A stretch of DNA of 64,000 nt from Pollutimonas sp963706785 (lineage in GTDB: Bacteria; Pseudomonadota; Gammaproteobacteria; Burkholderiales; Burkholderiaceae_B): the NCBI GenBank assembly GCA_963706785.1, contig CAVPNJ010000002.1, positions 744,001-808,000 on the forward strand, in the 5' to 3' direction. The notes beneath the pieces are model-generated. The model saw only the letters and a program-made list of their open reading frames with translations, had not been told where the DNA came from and ran no database searches. Positions 44,913 through 54,429 of this stretch are shown here, one piece after another (the stretch's first letter is position 1; each line of letters starts with the position of its first letter). Both the position numbers and the translations under genes were made by a program.

Positions 44913-47900
44913 GGCTGGCCTCCATCTTTGGTAGGTTGAGTAGGCGGATGCAGCGTAGACCCGTGATGCACGGAAGTCAGAGGCGCCATTTTTGCGTGGC
45001 TGCCCAGCAGCTTAGGCTTGGTTTTGAACAAGGTTAATACCACAACAAAAAAGGTCGGAACGAAAATCATGGCTAACGGCGTCGCGGCCAGCATCCCCCC
45101 CAACACGCCGAGACCGACCGCGTTTTGGCTGGCGGAACTTGCACCGGTGGCAAAGGCCAGCGGCACAACGCCCAAGATAAAGGCGAAGGAAGTCATTAGA
45201 ATCGGTCGAAAACGGAGACGGGCGGCTTCGACCGTCGCGTCGATGATACTGCCTCCCTGGGCATAGGTATCTTTGGCGAATTCGACAATAAGAATTGCAT
45301 TCTTTGCCGCCAGTCCTATCACCGTGATCATGCCCACCTGGAAGTAGACATCGTTCGACATGCCGAGTGCGGATACGAGCCCCACGGCCCCGAGCATCCC
45401 CAGCGGCACCATCAGCATGACTGAAAGCGGAATAGCCCAGCTTTCGTACAAGGCAGCCAGCAGCATGAATATGACTAGCATTGCCAAGCCCATCAGAATA
45501 ATCGACTGACTTCCCGCTTGCTTTTCCTGATATGACAATCCGGTCCATTCATAACCGAAACCCGTGGGCAATTCTGCAACCAGCCTTTCCATCTCGGCCA
45601 TTGCTTCACCAGTAGAGTACCCAGGCGCTGCAGAACCGCCGAGCCGGATGGATTCGTAACTGTTATAGCGAACGACTTGAACCGGGCCTTGTTGCCAGTC
45701 TACCTTTACGAACGAGGATAGCGGCACCATCTCGCCCTGCCTGTTACGTGCGTTGAGTTTCATGATGTCGTCGGCATTCATGCGGTGGTCCTGTTCGGCC
45801 TGCACCCACACGTTCTGAATCCAGCCCATGTTGGGAAACTTGGCAACGAAGGCCGACCCCAATGAGGTGGAAAGAAGTGTAGCGACTTCCCGGAAGTCGA
45901 CGCCCAACGCTGCCGCCTTCTCGCGATCAATGGTAAGTTTGAGTTGCGCGCCAGGCCCCAGACCTGTGATACGGGTGTTAGCCAACACCGGACTTTTCAT
46001 TGCCAGTTGTAGCAGTTGTTGAGTTGCGGCATATAACGCCTCCTGACTCTGACCCGCTCGATCTTGCAAGCGCATATCGAAACCCGAAGCATTTCCCAAG
46101 GAAGTAATAGCCGGCGGCACGATCGCAAAAACCATAGAATCAGGCAAACCAAAAAGCAGATTCTGCGTTGCCCTGCCCGCTACTGCCTGGGCTGAATTTT
46201 CTTTGGCCTTACGTTCCGCAAAGTCTTTTAGCGGTACGAATGCCAAGGCGGCATTCAGGCCATTACCGTTGAAACTGAAGCCCTGCACAGTCACAATATT
46301 TTCAGTTTCGGGCTGTTTACCGAAATAATCTTCGACCTTTTTAATAACTTCCATCGTACGGTTGCCCGTCGAACCCGAAGGAAGTTCCATGTTGACAATG
46401 ATGTAGCCCTGATCTTCCTCGGGCAAGAACGCAGTAGGCAGGCGCATATACATCCAACCCAGCACCAGTACCAGTATCAGATAAACGATCATCAGGCGAC
46501 CGCCGCGCCTTAGGCTGCGCTCGACCCAGCCCTCATAACGGCTGGTTACCCGCTCGAATGAACGGTTGAACCAGCCGAAGAACCCCTTCTTTTGTTCATG
46601 ATGACCTTTAGGTACGGGCTTGAGTATCGTGGCGCATAAAGCCGGCGTAAAGGTAAGGGCCAGGAAACCGGAAAATAGGATCGATACTGCCATAGCAATC
46701 GAAAATTGGCGGTAAATAACACCTACCGAACCGCTCATGAACGCCAACGGAAGAAACACGGTGGCCAATACAAGGGTCATGCCAACGACGGCGCCGCTAA
46801 TTTGCGGCATCGCCTTCTTGGTGGCCTCTTTGGGCGATAACCCTTCTTCCACCATTATTCGCTCAACGTTCTCGACCACGACAATGGCGTCGTCGACAAG
46901 AATACCGATAGCCAGCACCATGGCAAACATCGTCAGCACGTTGATTGAAAATCCCAACGCTAGCATTACGGCAAAGGCCCCAAAGATGGCAATCGGAACC
47001 GCCAATGCGGGAATCAACGTATAGCGGACATTCTGCAGAAATACAAACATAACGATGAACACGAGCACCATCGCTTCAAGCAGAGTATGCACCACTTGTT
47101 CAATCGATATTTTGACGTAGGGCGTTGTATCGTAGGGAATTGAATATGTGACGTTCCCCGGGAAGAATTTCTTCAATTCTGCCATACGCTCTTTGACGCC
47201 CTCTGCTGTCGATAGAGCGTTGGCATTGGTGGCCAACGATATAGCAAATGCAGCGGTAGGCTTGCCGTTCAGGCGGGCGCCGAATTGATAATTGTCTGTA
47301 CCGATTTCAACGCGAGCAACGTCGCGCACCCGCACACTGGAGCCATCAACGTTGGACCGAAGAATGATATTTTCGAACTCTTTGACATTGGTAAGCTCGC
47401 CATTGACCACTATGGGCGCGGTAACCCTTTGTGCGCCCGGATTCGGTGGTGAGCCGATAATACCTGCTGAAACCAGGACGGTCTGCGCTGCGACAGCGGC
47501 ATTGACTTCCGCCATGCTGAGCTTGTAACCCGTCAATTTATCGGGATCGACCCAGATACGCATGGCACGCGGCGCTGCAAAAAGCTGGAATTTACCCACG
47601 CCCGGAACGCGGGAAATAGGATTCTGCAGGTTGCGCGTAACGTAGTCGGCTAGTGCTGCCTGGTTTAGCGTGCCGTCTGTTGATGAAAGCGCTACTACCA
47701 TCAAAAAGCTGGCACTGCTTTGACTAATTTTAAGCCCTTGTTGTGTTACCGGGCCGGGCAGTTTTGCAGTGATGTTCGAAATTCGATTTTGTACGTCTAC
47801 CTGAGCCAGATCGGGATCTGTGCCTGGTGCAAAGGTAGCCGTAATCTGCGAACTGCCATACGAATCGCTGACCGATTCATAGTACAGCAGGCCGGACGCC

Positions 47901-48112
47901 CCGTTCAGTTCATTTTCAATAACGCTGGATACCGAGTCCGCTACATCTTTGGCCGATGCCCCAGGATATGTAGCCTGAATGGAAATGGCCGTGGGAGCTA
48001 CTTCGGGATACTGCGAAACCGGGATATTGGTAATCGCCAATACTCCTGCCAATGAAATGGCCAGGGCAATTACCCAGGCAAAAATCGGCCTTTCAATAAA
48101 AAACTGCGCCAT
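44909..48112 (-). CDS. RND multidrug efflux transporter, AcrB/MexB (HAE1) family
   Basis: Inner-membrane proton-driven drug pump of 1067 residues. It starts MAQFFIERPIFAWVIALAIS. The proton-relay Asp pair is in GILVDDAIVVVENVERI in TM4. The funnel and porter domains and the second half (TYAQGGSIIDATVEAARLRF, then terminal helices) are complete. The C-terminal tail is extended and polar. It lies 63 bases after the adaptor gene. Substrates cannot be read from sequence. No TetR, MarR or two-component regulator is next to the operon. Confidence 0.96.
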   Translation of the reverse strand: MAQFFIERPIFAWVIALAISLAGVLAITNIPVSQYPEVAPTAISIQATYPGASAKDVADSVSSVIENELNGASGLLYYESVSDSYGSSQITATFAPGTDPDLAQVDVQNRISNITAKLPGPVTQQGLKISQSSASFLMVVALSSTDGTLNQAALADYVTRNLQNPISRVPGVGKFQLFAAPRAMRIWVDPDKLTGYKLSMAEVNAAVAAQTVLVSAGIIGSPPNPGAQRVTAPIVVNGELTNVKEFENIILRSNVDGSSVRVRDVARVEIGTDNYQFGARLNGKPTAAFAISLATNANALSTAEGVKERMAELKKFFPGNVTYSIPYDTTPYVKISIEQVVHTLLEAMVLVFIVMFVFLQNVRYTLIPALAVPIAIFGAFAVMLALGFSINVLTMFAMVLAIGILVDDAIVVVENVERIMVEEGLSPKEATKKAMPQISGAVVGMTLVLATVFLPLAFMSGSVGVIYRQFSIAMAVSILFSGFLALTFTPALCATILKPVPKGHHEQKKGFFGWFNRSFERVTSRYEGWVERSLRRGGRLMIVYLILVLVLGWMYMRLPTAFLPEEDQGYIIVNMELPSGSTGNRTMEVIKKVEDYFGKQPETENIVTVQGFSFNGNGLNAALAFVPLKDFAERKAKENSAQAVAGRATQNLLFGLPDSMVFAIVPPAITSLGNASGFDMRLQDRAGQSQEALYAATQQLLQLAMKSPVLANTRITGLGPGAQLKLTIDREKAAALGVDFREVATLLSTSLGSAFVAKFPNMGWIQNVWVQAEQDHRMNADDIMKLNARNRQGEMVPLSSFVKVDWQQGPVQVVRYNSYESIRLGGSAAPGYSTGEAMAEMERLVAELPTGFGYEWTGLSYQEKQAGSQSIILMGLAMLVIFMLLAALYESWAIPLSVMLMVPLGMLGAVGLVSALGMSNDVYFQVGMITVIGLAAKNAILIVEFAKDTYAQGGSIIDATVEAARLRFRPILMTSFAFILGVVPLAFATGASSASQNAVGLGVLGGMLAATPLAMIFVPTFFVVVLTLFKTKPKLLGSHAKMAPLTSVHHGSTLHPPTQPTKDGGQP

Positions 48113-48175
48113 GCGTGCTCACTCAAAAAGCATTTAACCTTGCGGGCCATTAATACGGCCGAACAAGCAATTCGT

Positions 48176-49450
48176 CTAACCCTTAGGAGCCGGGTTGGTG
48201 GAAGGGGCGTCTTCAGCCTGCTTGTTGCCTGACCCAGCATTAGGGCCCGGAGCTGGCGAACCGCCTTGTGCAGCAGAAGATCCTGCGCCTTGCTCGGCTG
48301 CGGCTTGCTTCCAAGGGATGCCTTGTACGGAAGCGCCGGGCCGGATCTTCTGGAAGCCCTCAACTACGACGACGTCGCCGCTGCTTAGACCCTTCGTTAT
48401 CATCCATTCCCCGTTAATACCGGGTCCGACCGACACAGGAACAACCTGCACTTTTCCTTCTTTGACCAACATCAGACTGCTACGGCCGTCGGCCGTACGT
48501 TGCAAGGCTTGCTGCGGGACCAGTAATGCTTTTTCGTCAACACCTTGCTCCAGCTGTACACGGACGTACATGCCGGGTAATAAAATTTGATCGGGATTTG
48601 GAAATTCGGCTCGTAGATTTACTTGGCCCGTTGTGGGATCGACCGTTACGCCGGAAAACAACAATTCCCCGGGTTTGTCATAGATTGAACCGTCCTCGAG
48701 AATAGCTTGCGCTTTAGCTGCTTCCTCGCTGGAGCGTTCGAGTTCGCCACTCGCCAGCGCGCGCCTGAGTTGGGCCAATTCGGTCGTGGAGCGGGTCAGG
48801 TCAACATATACCCTGTCGAGTTGCTGGACCGTCGCCATTTGTGTCGCGGCACTGGCACTGACCAGAGCTCCTTCAGTTACCAGAGACTTTCCGATTCGTC
48901 CCGCAATAGGCGACACGACTTTGGTGTAGCCGAGGTCAATATCGGCAGTCTGCAGTGCGGCCTTGGCCGCGGCGATTGCGGCATCGGCCTGCCCCGCTGC
49001 CGCCATGGCGTTGTCATATTCTTGACGGCTTACTGCGTTCGACTTGATTAGTTTGGCATATCGCTGTGCCAGTAAGCGTGCGCTCTTGGCGTCGGCCTCG
49101 GCACGTTGCAATTGCGCCGCGGCTTGTGCCCGTACCGCCCGATAAGGGGCTGGGTCTATCGTAAACAATAGCTGACCGGCTTTTACGTCGCTACCTTGTT
49201 TAAAGTTGATTTCATTGACGATGCCGGTGACGCGAGCCCGGATCTGCGCGTCTTTGATGGCTTCGACCCGTCCAGGCAGTTCGACGGTGACTTCGGCTGG
49301 GGTAGCTTGAACGGTTACGACGCTGACCGGCACTTTCATGTCGCCCATCGCCGCCTGTTGTGGTTTCTCCCCGCAAGCTGCAAGAAATAGAAGCGAAGAA
49401 AGGGCGACAACCCGGACTTGCTGCCCGTAAGGCAGGCTGGTGATCAACAT
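48176..49450 (-). CDS. RND efflux periplasmic adaptor, AcrA/MexA family
   Basis: Membrane fusion protein linking pump and channel, 424 residues. The lipoprotein signal has lipobox LAACGEKP. The barrel-sandwich lipoyl-like halves are RVTGIVNEINFKQGSDVKAG and YTKVVSPIAGRIGKSLVTEG, separated by a helical hairpin (YAKLIKSNAVSRQEYDNAMA). A Gly/Pro/Ala/Ser-rich tail from about residue 380 is longer than usual. First gene of the operon; the start at 49450 has AGGAG upstream. The 189-base divergent gap to the BON gene carries its promoter, which I cannot place firmly. Confidence 0.94.
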   Translation of the reverse strand: MLITSLPYGQQVRVVALSSLLFLAACGEKPQQAAMGDMKVPVSVVTVQATPAEVTVELPGRVEAIKDAQIRARVTGIVNEINFKQGSDVKAGQLLFTIDPAPYRAVRAQAAAQLQRAEADAKSARLLAQRYAKLIKSNAVSRQEYDNAMAAAGQADAAIAAAKAALQTADIDLGYTKVVSPIAGRIGKSLVTEGALVSASAATQMATVQQLDRVYVDLTRSTTELAQLRRALASGELERSSEEAAKAQAILEDGSIYDKPGELLFSGVTVDPTTGQVNLRAEFPNPDQILLPGMYVRVQLEQGVDEKALLVPQQALQRTADGRSSLMLVKEGKVQVVPVSVGPGINGEWMITKGLSSGDVVVVEGFQKIRPGASVQGIPWKQAAAEQGAGSSAAQGGSPAPGPNAGSGNKQAEDAPSTNPAPKG

Positions 49451-49549
49451 TCGAGGGACTCCTGTACAGCGGATTGCACTGCAAGCACAACTGTGACTAT
49501 TCTGATTTTTAGTAAAGGCTGAGTATAAAGCGAAAAAGATGACGAAAAG

Positions 49550-49578
49550 TTGTCAAAACCGGCTTTTCCGCGTATTAA
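49550..49578 (+). promoter_or_regulatory. Candidate sigma-70 promoter of the BON lipoprotein gene
   Basis: TTGTCA (5 of 6 to consensus) and TATTAA (4 of 6) separated by 17 bases, on the plus strand, about 60 bases before the ATG at 49640. A GAGGAG Shine-Dalgarno precedes the ATG. Confidence 0.5.
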
Positions 49579-49639
49579 ATGGCACGTTGCTTGCTGCCGC
49601 GCTGGACGGAACCTTAATGCAGCGAAACGCGAGGAGCTC

Positions 49640-49963
49640 ATGAAAATAGTCAATTCCCGTACTTATCGGACACTTATCCCGGCCGTAGCGGCAATTGTTT
49701 TAAGCGCTTGCGCCGGTAGCCCTCACCCAAAGGCCAACGCCGACTACACTGATGACGCCTCAATCAATGCAAAAGCTCAAGCGGCTGTCATCGCGGTCCC
49801 AGGTATACACGCCGATAATATTCAGGTGAAAACGCAGGACGCCGTCGTAACCTTGCGCGGCACAGCTGCGAATTCGCTCGCCGCACGCAACGCCGTGCAG
49901 GCCGCTCGGCAGGTCGACGGCGTAAAGACCGTCGACTATGACATCAAAGTGTCTCCTGAATAG
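49640..49963 (+). CDS. BON-domain lipoprotein
   Basis: 107-residue exported protein. The signal peptide ends at a lipobox LSACAGSP, so it is probably a lipoprotein of the outer membrane. The mature part is a single BON domain (ASINAKAQAAVIAVPGIHAD, then VVTLRGTAANSLAARNAVQA and VDGVKTVDYDIKV), a fold that binds phospholipid surfaces in OsmY and Kbp-like proteins. The start at 49640 is chosen for its GAGGAG and signal peptide; the frame to 49550 is leader. Its stop abuts the stop of the convergent gene. A role in envelope stress is inferred from family only. Confidence 0.88.
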   Translation: MKIVNSRTYRTLIPAVAAIVLSACAGSPHPKANADYTDDASINAKAQAAVIAVPGIHADNIQVKTQDAVVTLRGTAANSLAARNAVQAARQVDGVKTVDYDIKVSPE

Positions 49964-50542
49964 CTAAAAGTTTTTTTCCAGATCTGGACTCACCAAGGGA
50001 TCGAAATCTTCCCATTTCCCTTGATTCCAGCGGCCTAAGGCCCGCTCGACTTCCACCCCGCCTGCGTCGCGCAAAATGGCAGCAATATGCTTTTCGTGCT
50101 CGGGCGATGTATGCACCGCCAGCATCACGCCCGACTGACGTCCCCCGTGAGTACGGACGTCTTCCGCGTCTTGCGGCGTTTGCCGCGGGCGGGCACGGCC
50201 CAGCGAATACATCGCGCCGGCCAACGAACCAATATAAGCTCCGGCGCCCGCTCCGCCAATCACCGGCAATATCGAATCGGTAAAGGTGAACGTGATGACA
50301 GCGCCAATAATGGCCCCTACCAATCCTACCGCTGCAGCACCGGCCACAGCGGTATAAGGCGCACCCCTCGCGTCAGGATCGGAAGCCATATCGCCCCCTA
50401 GCGGGTAGCGGTCATGCGCCCCGGCGGGATTGACAAAGAATGTATGCAAAGCATCTTGTGACACGCCGAACTTCATCAGCGCCATTGCCGCATTTTCAGC
50501 AGCGTCGAACGTTTGAAAACGAGCGGCTACGATCAATGACAT
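49964..50542 (-). CDS. Glycine-zipper membrane protein of unknown function
   Basis: 192 residues. The N-terminal alpha/beta region (MSLIVAARFQTFDAAENAAM) resembles a general-stress-17M-like or ferredoxin-like fold. The centre is a glycine-zipper membrane hairpin (AVAGAAAVGLVGAIIGAVIT and GGAGAGAYIGSLAGAMYSLG). The C-terminal part is soluble (GVMLAVHTSPEHEKHIAAIL). The symmetric soluble halves around the zipper look like an internal duplication. The start at 50542 has a GGGGGAAG-type Shine-Dalgarno; the frame to 50605 is leader. Downstream of ybhN by 66 bases; the function is unknown. Confidence 0.8.
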   Translation of the reverse strand: MSLIVAARFQTFDAAENAAMALMKFGVSQDALHTFFVNPAGAHDRYPLGGDMASDPDARGAPYTAVAGAAAVGLVGAIIGAVITFTFTDSILPVIGGAGAGAYIGSLAGAMYSLGRARPRQTPQDAEDVRTHGGRQSGVMLAVHTSPEHEKHIAAILRDAGGVEVERALGRWNQGKWEDFDPLVSPDLEKNF

Positions 50543-50608
50543 GGCTTCCCCCCTTTTCAGGTATGAACAGCGCTGGAACCAAGCGCGGCGATATATAGGC
50601 AGCAATAA

Positions 50609-51610
50609 CTATGCCCTTTTAGTACCCCGCCTGTCAGGGCTCACTTCCTTTGTTGGATGGTCTATCTTCGCTTCAGCCCCCAAATACCATGCGGCCGCCA
50701 GAAGCAGCGGTCCCAAATAATATATCGCTCGATAAGTCAACAAAGCGCCAAGCATCTCGCCCTGACCCATAGCATCGCCCGCCAATAACGCAATAAATAC
50801 CGACTCCGTGACCCCCAGACCGCCCGGAATATGGGCCAACGCCCCTGCAATCGAGCTAATAAGCAGAGTTGCCAGGACCATCTCATAGGGAATTTTTTGT
50901 TGGAAAAGAACATAAACGATAAGACCCATCAGCGACCAATTGAAAATGGCCAATGTCACTTGGATCACGGCAAGGGAAAAGGAAGGCAGTTCTATGGTGT
51001 GCCCTAAGACAAGCCATGAGCGGGTACGTGAAAAGGCACAAAGCCCAAGATAGAAAACGCCCGCCAACACCATGACGGCGCCTATTAACCGTAAGGGCCC
51101 ATTGTCCAGCTTCCAGCTTTGGGGAAGCTCAACGATACCGAAGGCGAACAGCAGGCCCGCAAGCAATGCATAGCCTATCCAGTTAGTCGTTAGGCTCAGA
51201 CCCCAAATTCTCATGATGACTCCTTGAGGCAGGCCCTGTTTGGAGTACAACCTTATTCTTAGCCCTACACCGCCAACGGGAGCACCCAGGTTCAGGGTGA
51301 ATGCATAACTGATGAAACCGACCATCATCGACCGCCACCAGGCAAGGCCATGTTCTGTGTACCATTTGCCCAAGACATCAAAACCGCTGTACGTAATGTA
51401 GCTGACGGCTGTGATAAGTCCTGCAATCCACAACGCACGGCTCGGCAGTTTATAAATGGCGTCAATAACTTCGTTCCAGTCCACCTTGAGCATGGCTGCG
51501 CCTAGAAGCCCCAAGACAACGATCAGAAAGCACGCAATCAGGATTTTACGAAGAGTGACCCAGTGAGATTTGACCCAGTCCTTCAAGCTACCAGCCCATG
51601 AGATAGTCAT
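50609..51610 (-). CDS. ybhN: YbhN/UPF0104 integral membrane protein
   Basis: 333-residue polytopic protein of the lysylphosphatidylglycerol synthase flippase-domain family, with about eight hydrophobic helices. LHIPGG-like AHIPGGLGVTESVFIALL and SYAFTLNLGAPVGGVGLRIR are typical. E. coli YbhN lies with clsB (ybhO) and ybhP, as here. Transport or flipping of a lipid is the likely role, inferred from family. Its ATG overlaps the clsB stop. Confidence 0.87.
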   Translation of the reverse strand: MTISWAGSLKDWVKSHWVTLRKILIACFLIVVLGLLGAAMLKVDWNEVIDAIYKLPSRALWIAGLITAVSYITYSGFDVLGKWYTEHGLAWWRSMMVGFISYAFTLNLGAPVGGVGLRIRLYSKQGLPQGVIMRIWGLSLTTNWIGYALLAGLLFAFGIVELPQSWKLDNGPLRLIGAVMVLAGVFYLGLCAFSRTRSWLVLGHTIELPSFSLAVIQVTLAIFNWSLMGLIVYVLFQQKIPYEMVLATLLISSIAGALAHIPGGLGVTESVFIALLAGDAMGQGEMLGALLTYRAIYYLGPLLLAAAWYLGAEAKIDHPTKEVSPDRRGTKRA

Positions 51611-52818
51611 GATTTCCCCTCACTGGCTGGGTTTGTTGGCGGCCGTATTGACATAAGGGGCGCCTTCCTGGCTGGAAACCAGCCGGCCCAAGCGGGGAAG
51701 CGACGCAAAAAATGAAACACAAATACGCCCACAAAAACCCGCTGAATTTTGCGGCGCGGCGGCGTGAGGCGTTTCATAAGCTGGCAATGATCTTGGATCA
51801 AAGCGTCGAGTCTGTGTTGAAGATGGGCAGTGAAGGCGCTGTCATGAACAACGACGTTTGCCTCGAGGTTCAATGCCAGACTTAGAGGGTCGAGATTGCT
51901 AGATCCGACGGTCGACCAAGTTCCATCTACAGTGGCCACTTTGCCATGAAAAGGCCGCTCGCAATACTCGAATATTTGCACTCCGGCCGAAAGCAAATAA
52001 TCGTAAAGCATGGTGGCTACGAAACGCGCTATTGGCATGTCGGGCTCTCCCTGTAGAATCAGCCGGACCCGAACGCCGCGTTGGGCGGCCTTGCGCAAAT
52101 CTCGCAAGAAGCGATACCCAGGAAAAAAATAGGCATTTGCGATCGTTATATCGTGTTGAGCTGCCCTTATCCCTATTCGATAGTGCTGTTCAATATCGTT
52201 CTTATGATGGTCGTTATCGCGAAGCACCAAAGCCGCTATGCTCGGGCCGGGGGGTACAGCATCATTGGTAGTCCGTCGGCGAAAGCTACTCCACGAAAAA
52301 CGCGGCCGCACCGGCGATAACGCCTCAATAACGAAACGGCCGATCTCATCGACTAAAGGCCCTTGAACCATAACGGCATAGTCCTGCTTCGCTGTCGGTC
52401 CATAATCAGCCAGATGGTCCGCGCCGAAATTGATTCCGCCGACAAAGGCGATTAACCCGTCTACCACGACGATTTTACGGTGTAGGCGCCGGAACAAATT
52501 CGTGCGCATACCCAACCGCCTGGGTCGAGGGTCAAATACATGCAATCCGACGCCTTTTCGCGTCATGCCCCCGATGAACTCATCGCTAAGGTCGGCAGAC
52601 CCGTATCCGTCGACGGTGATGTCTACTCGCACGCCGCGTTCGGCTGCATCGATTACGACCCGCCGAAGTTCGCTGCCCACCTTGTCTTCAAAAAGTATGA
52701 ATGTTTCCAGTATTACGCTGCGCTTGGCATTTCGGATGGCTTCGAACACGGCGGGGAAAAACTCCTCTCCGTTTTCAAGAAGTTTCAAGGAATTGCCCGA
52801 TGTCCAGGTAACTGTCAT
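51607..52818 (-). CDS. clsB: Cardiolipin synthase B (phospholipase D family)
   Basis: 403-residue PLD-superfamily enzyme with two HKD motifs: LHRKIVVVDGLIAFVGGINF and FHGKVATVDGTWSTVGSSNL. It has no N-terminal membrane helices, unlike ClsA, which matches ClsB/YbhO. It makes cardiolipin from phosphatidylglycerol, and in E. coli can also make phosphatidylglycerol from PE and glycerol. It is coupled by ATGA overlaps to ybhP upstream and ybhN downstream. Confidence 0.92.
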   Translation of the reverse strand: MTVTWTSGNSLKLLENGEEFFPAVFEAIRNAKRSVILETFILFEDKVGSELRRVVIDAAERGVRVDITVDGYGSADLSDEFIGGMTRKGVGLHVFDPRPRRLGMRTNLFRRLHRKIVVVDGLIAFVGGINFGADHLADYGPTAKQDYAVMVQGPLVDEIGRFVIEALSPVRPRFSWSSFRRRTTNDAVPPGPSIAALVLRDNDHHKNDIEQHYRIGIRAAQHDITIANAYFFPGYRFLRDLRKAAQRGVRVRLILQGEPDMPIARFVATMLYDYLLSAGVQIFEYCERPFHGKVATVDGTWSTVGSSNLDPLSLALNLEANVVVHDSAFTAHLQHRLDALIQDHCQLMKRLTPPRRKIQRVFVGVFVFHFLRRFPAWAGWFPARKAPLMSIRPPTNPASEGKS

Positions 52819-53579
52819 AACCTGACCTCGGCGGCAAGAGGCGCATGATCAGACAAATGCATCCAGGGCCTGGAAGCCAACGCCACCGGCTTGTAATGGG
52901 CAAAATTACGTACGTAGATGCGGTCAAGACGAAATAAGGGAAACCGGGCGGGAAAGGTACGCGACACTTGTCCGTGCGCCTCGGCAAATACCTCTTTCAA
53001 TCCGTTGATACGCATCAGGGTCTTCTGGCCCTGCAAGCGCCAGTCGTTGAAATCGCCGGCCACAACCAGTGGTGCCCCGGGGGGAACTTCGTCTTCCATT
53101 AAACGGCGAAGGCTATCGAGTTGAGCGCTGCGATGCCTTTCATGCAAGCCCAGATGTACACACACTACGTGTATCAATATGCCTAGACTAGGCGGCCTAA
53201 GTACGCAATGCAATAGTCCCCGTTTTTCGTGCGTTCCGACCGATATATCGGTATTGCCATACTTGGTTATCGGAAATTTCGATAGCAGAGCATTCCCGTG
53301 ATGTCCGTGTGGATAAACCGCATTGCGCCCATACGCAAAGTCTTGCCAGATTGAATCGGCGAGAAATTCATACTGACTGACCGCCGGCCAGCGCGCTAGG
53401 CGTAAAGCATGGGCTTCGTGGGCTCCTAGCACTTCCTGCAAAAAGACAATATCGGCGTGAGTGGCTCGGATGGCGTCCCGTAGCTCGTGGAGAATGAAGC
53501 GCCGATTAAAAAAGGTGAAACCTTTGTGGGTGTTCACCGTCAGGATTTTAAGAGTCTTACGAGAATCGTCGATAGTCAT
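52815..53579 (-). CDS. ybhP: Endonuclease/exonuclease/phosphatase family protein, YbhP-like
   Basis: 254-residue EEP-fold hydrolase: LKILTVNTHKGFTFFNRRF at the start, DIVFLQEVLGAHEAHALRL (metal Glu), VVCVHLGLHERHRSAQL, VVAGDFNDWRLQ, and terminal LSDHAPLAAEVRL (catalytic His). In this context a phosphodiesterase or phosphatase acting on phospholipid head groups is more likely than a DNase, but this is inference. First gene of ybhP-clsB-ybhN. Confidence 0.88.
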   Translation of the reverse strand: MTIDDSRKTLKILTVNTHKGFTFFNRRFILHELRDAIRATHADIVFLQEVLGAHEAHALRLARWPAVSQYEFLADSIWQDFAYGRNAVYPHGHHGNALLSKFPITKYGNTDISVGTHEKRGLLHCVLRPPSLGILIHVVCVHLGLHERHRSAQLDSLRRLMEDEVPPGAPLVVAGDFNDWRLQGQKTLMRINGLKEVFAEAHGQVSRTFPARFPLFRLDRIYVRNFAHYKPVALASRPWMHLSDHAPLAAEVRL

Positions 53580-53633
53580 TGTCGCCCACGGAGTCGGAGT
53601 GACTTATTCCAGCAATCAACGTGCCTGAAAAAC

Positions 53634-54428
53634 TTATCCTAGAAGCAGCCCATCGTCTGAAATGGTTTCACCGCGCACTCGCTCGAACATCCGCAGCAAA
53701 TCCGGAACATCCAAACCCTGACGTTCATTTCCCGACACGTCCAGAACCACATTTCCCTGATGCAACATGACGGTGCGTTCACCGACATCTAGAGCCTGCC
53801 GCATGCTGTGCGTAACCATCATGGTTGTGAGCTTGCTTTCTGCCACGATACGCGTGGTAAGCCCAAGAACGAACTGCGCCGTACGTGGATCCAGTGCTGC
53901 CGTATGTTCATCCAACAATAATATACGCGACGGCTGCAAGGCGGCCATTAATAAACTTACCGCCTGTCGCTGCCCACCAGAGAGCAGACCGATACGGTCG
54001 CCAAGACGGTTTTCAAGGCCTAGGCCCAAGGTGGCCAGCCTGTCACGGAACTCACTGCGCATGCTGCGCTTGACGGCAATGGAAAGATCGCGGCGCTGAC
54101 CGCGGCTGTAGGCCAGCGCCAGGTTCTCTTCGATGGTCAAATCTTCGCACGTACCCGCCATTGGGTCCTGGAATACACGGGCGACCTGCTTCGCCCGTAC
54201 CCATACTGGCTGATTCGTGACGTTCTGATCATCGATAAAAATGGACCCGCTATCGACAGACAAATCCCCGGATACGGCGTTGAGAAGCGTAGACTTGCCG
54301 GCACCATTTGATCCAATCACCGTCACGAATTGCCCGGCAGGAATACTAAGCGACAGGCCCCGCAACGCCTTAGTTTCAATTGCCGTCCCTGGGTTGAAGG
54401 TGATATTTAGATTTTTCGCATTCAACAT
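53634..54428 (-). CDS. ABC transporter ATP-binding protein
   Basis: 264-residue ATPase of an importer. Walker A GSNGAGKST (about 39-47), Q-loop ARVFQDPMAGTCEDLT, signature LLSGGQRQAVSLLM, Walker B RILLLDEHTAALDP and switch His in MMVTHSMRQAL. The downstream position after a LivH-like permease and a TrpX-like binding protein matches TrpXYZ-type systems of uncertain ligand. It begins 1 base after the permease stop. Confidence 0.92.
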   Translation of the reverse strand: MLNAKNLNITFNPGTAIETKALRGLSLSIPAGQFVTVIGSNGAGKSTLLNAVSGDLSVDSGSIFIDDQNVTNQPVWVRAKQVARVFQDPMAGTCEDLTIEENLALAYSRGQRRDLSIAVKRSMRSEFRDRLATLGLGLENRLGDRIGLLSGGQRQAVSLLMAALQPSRILLLDEHTAALDPRTAQFVLGLTTRIVAESKLTTMMVTHSMRQALDVGERTVMLHQGNVVLDVSGNERQGLDVPDLLRMFERVRGETISDDGLLLG

Positions 54429-54429
54429 A

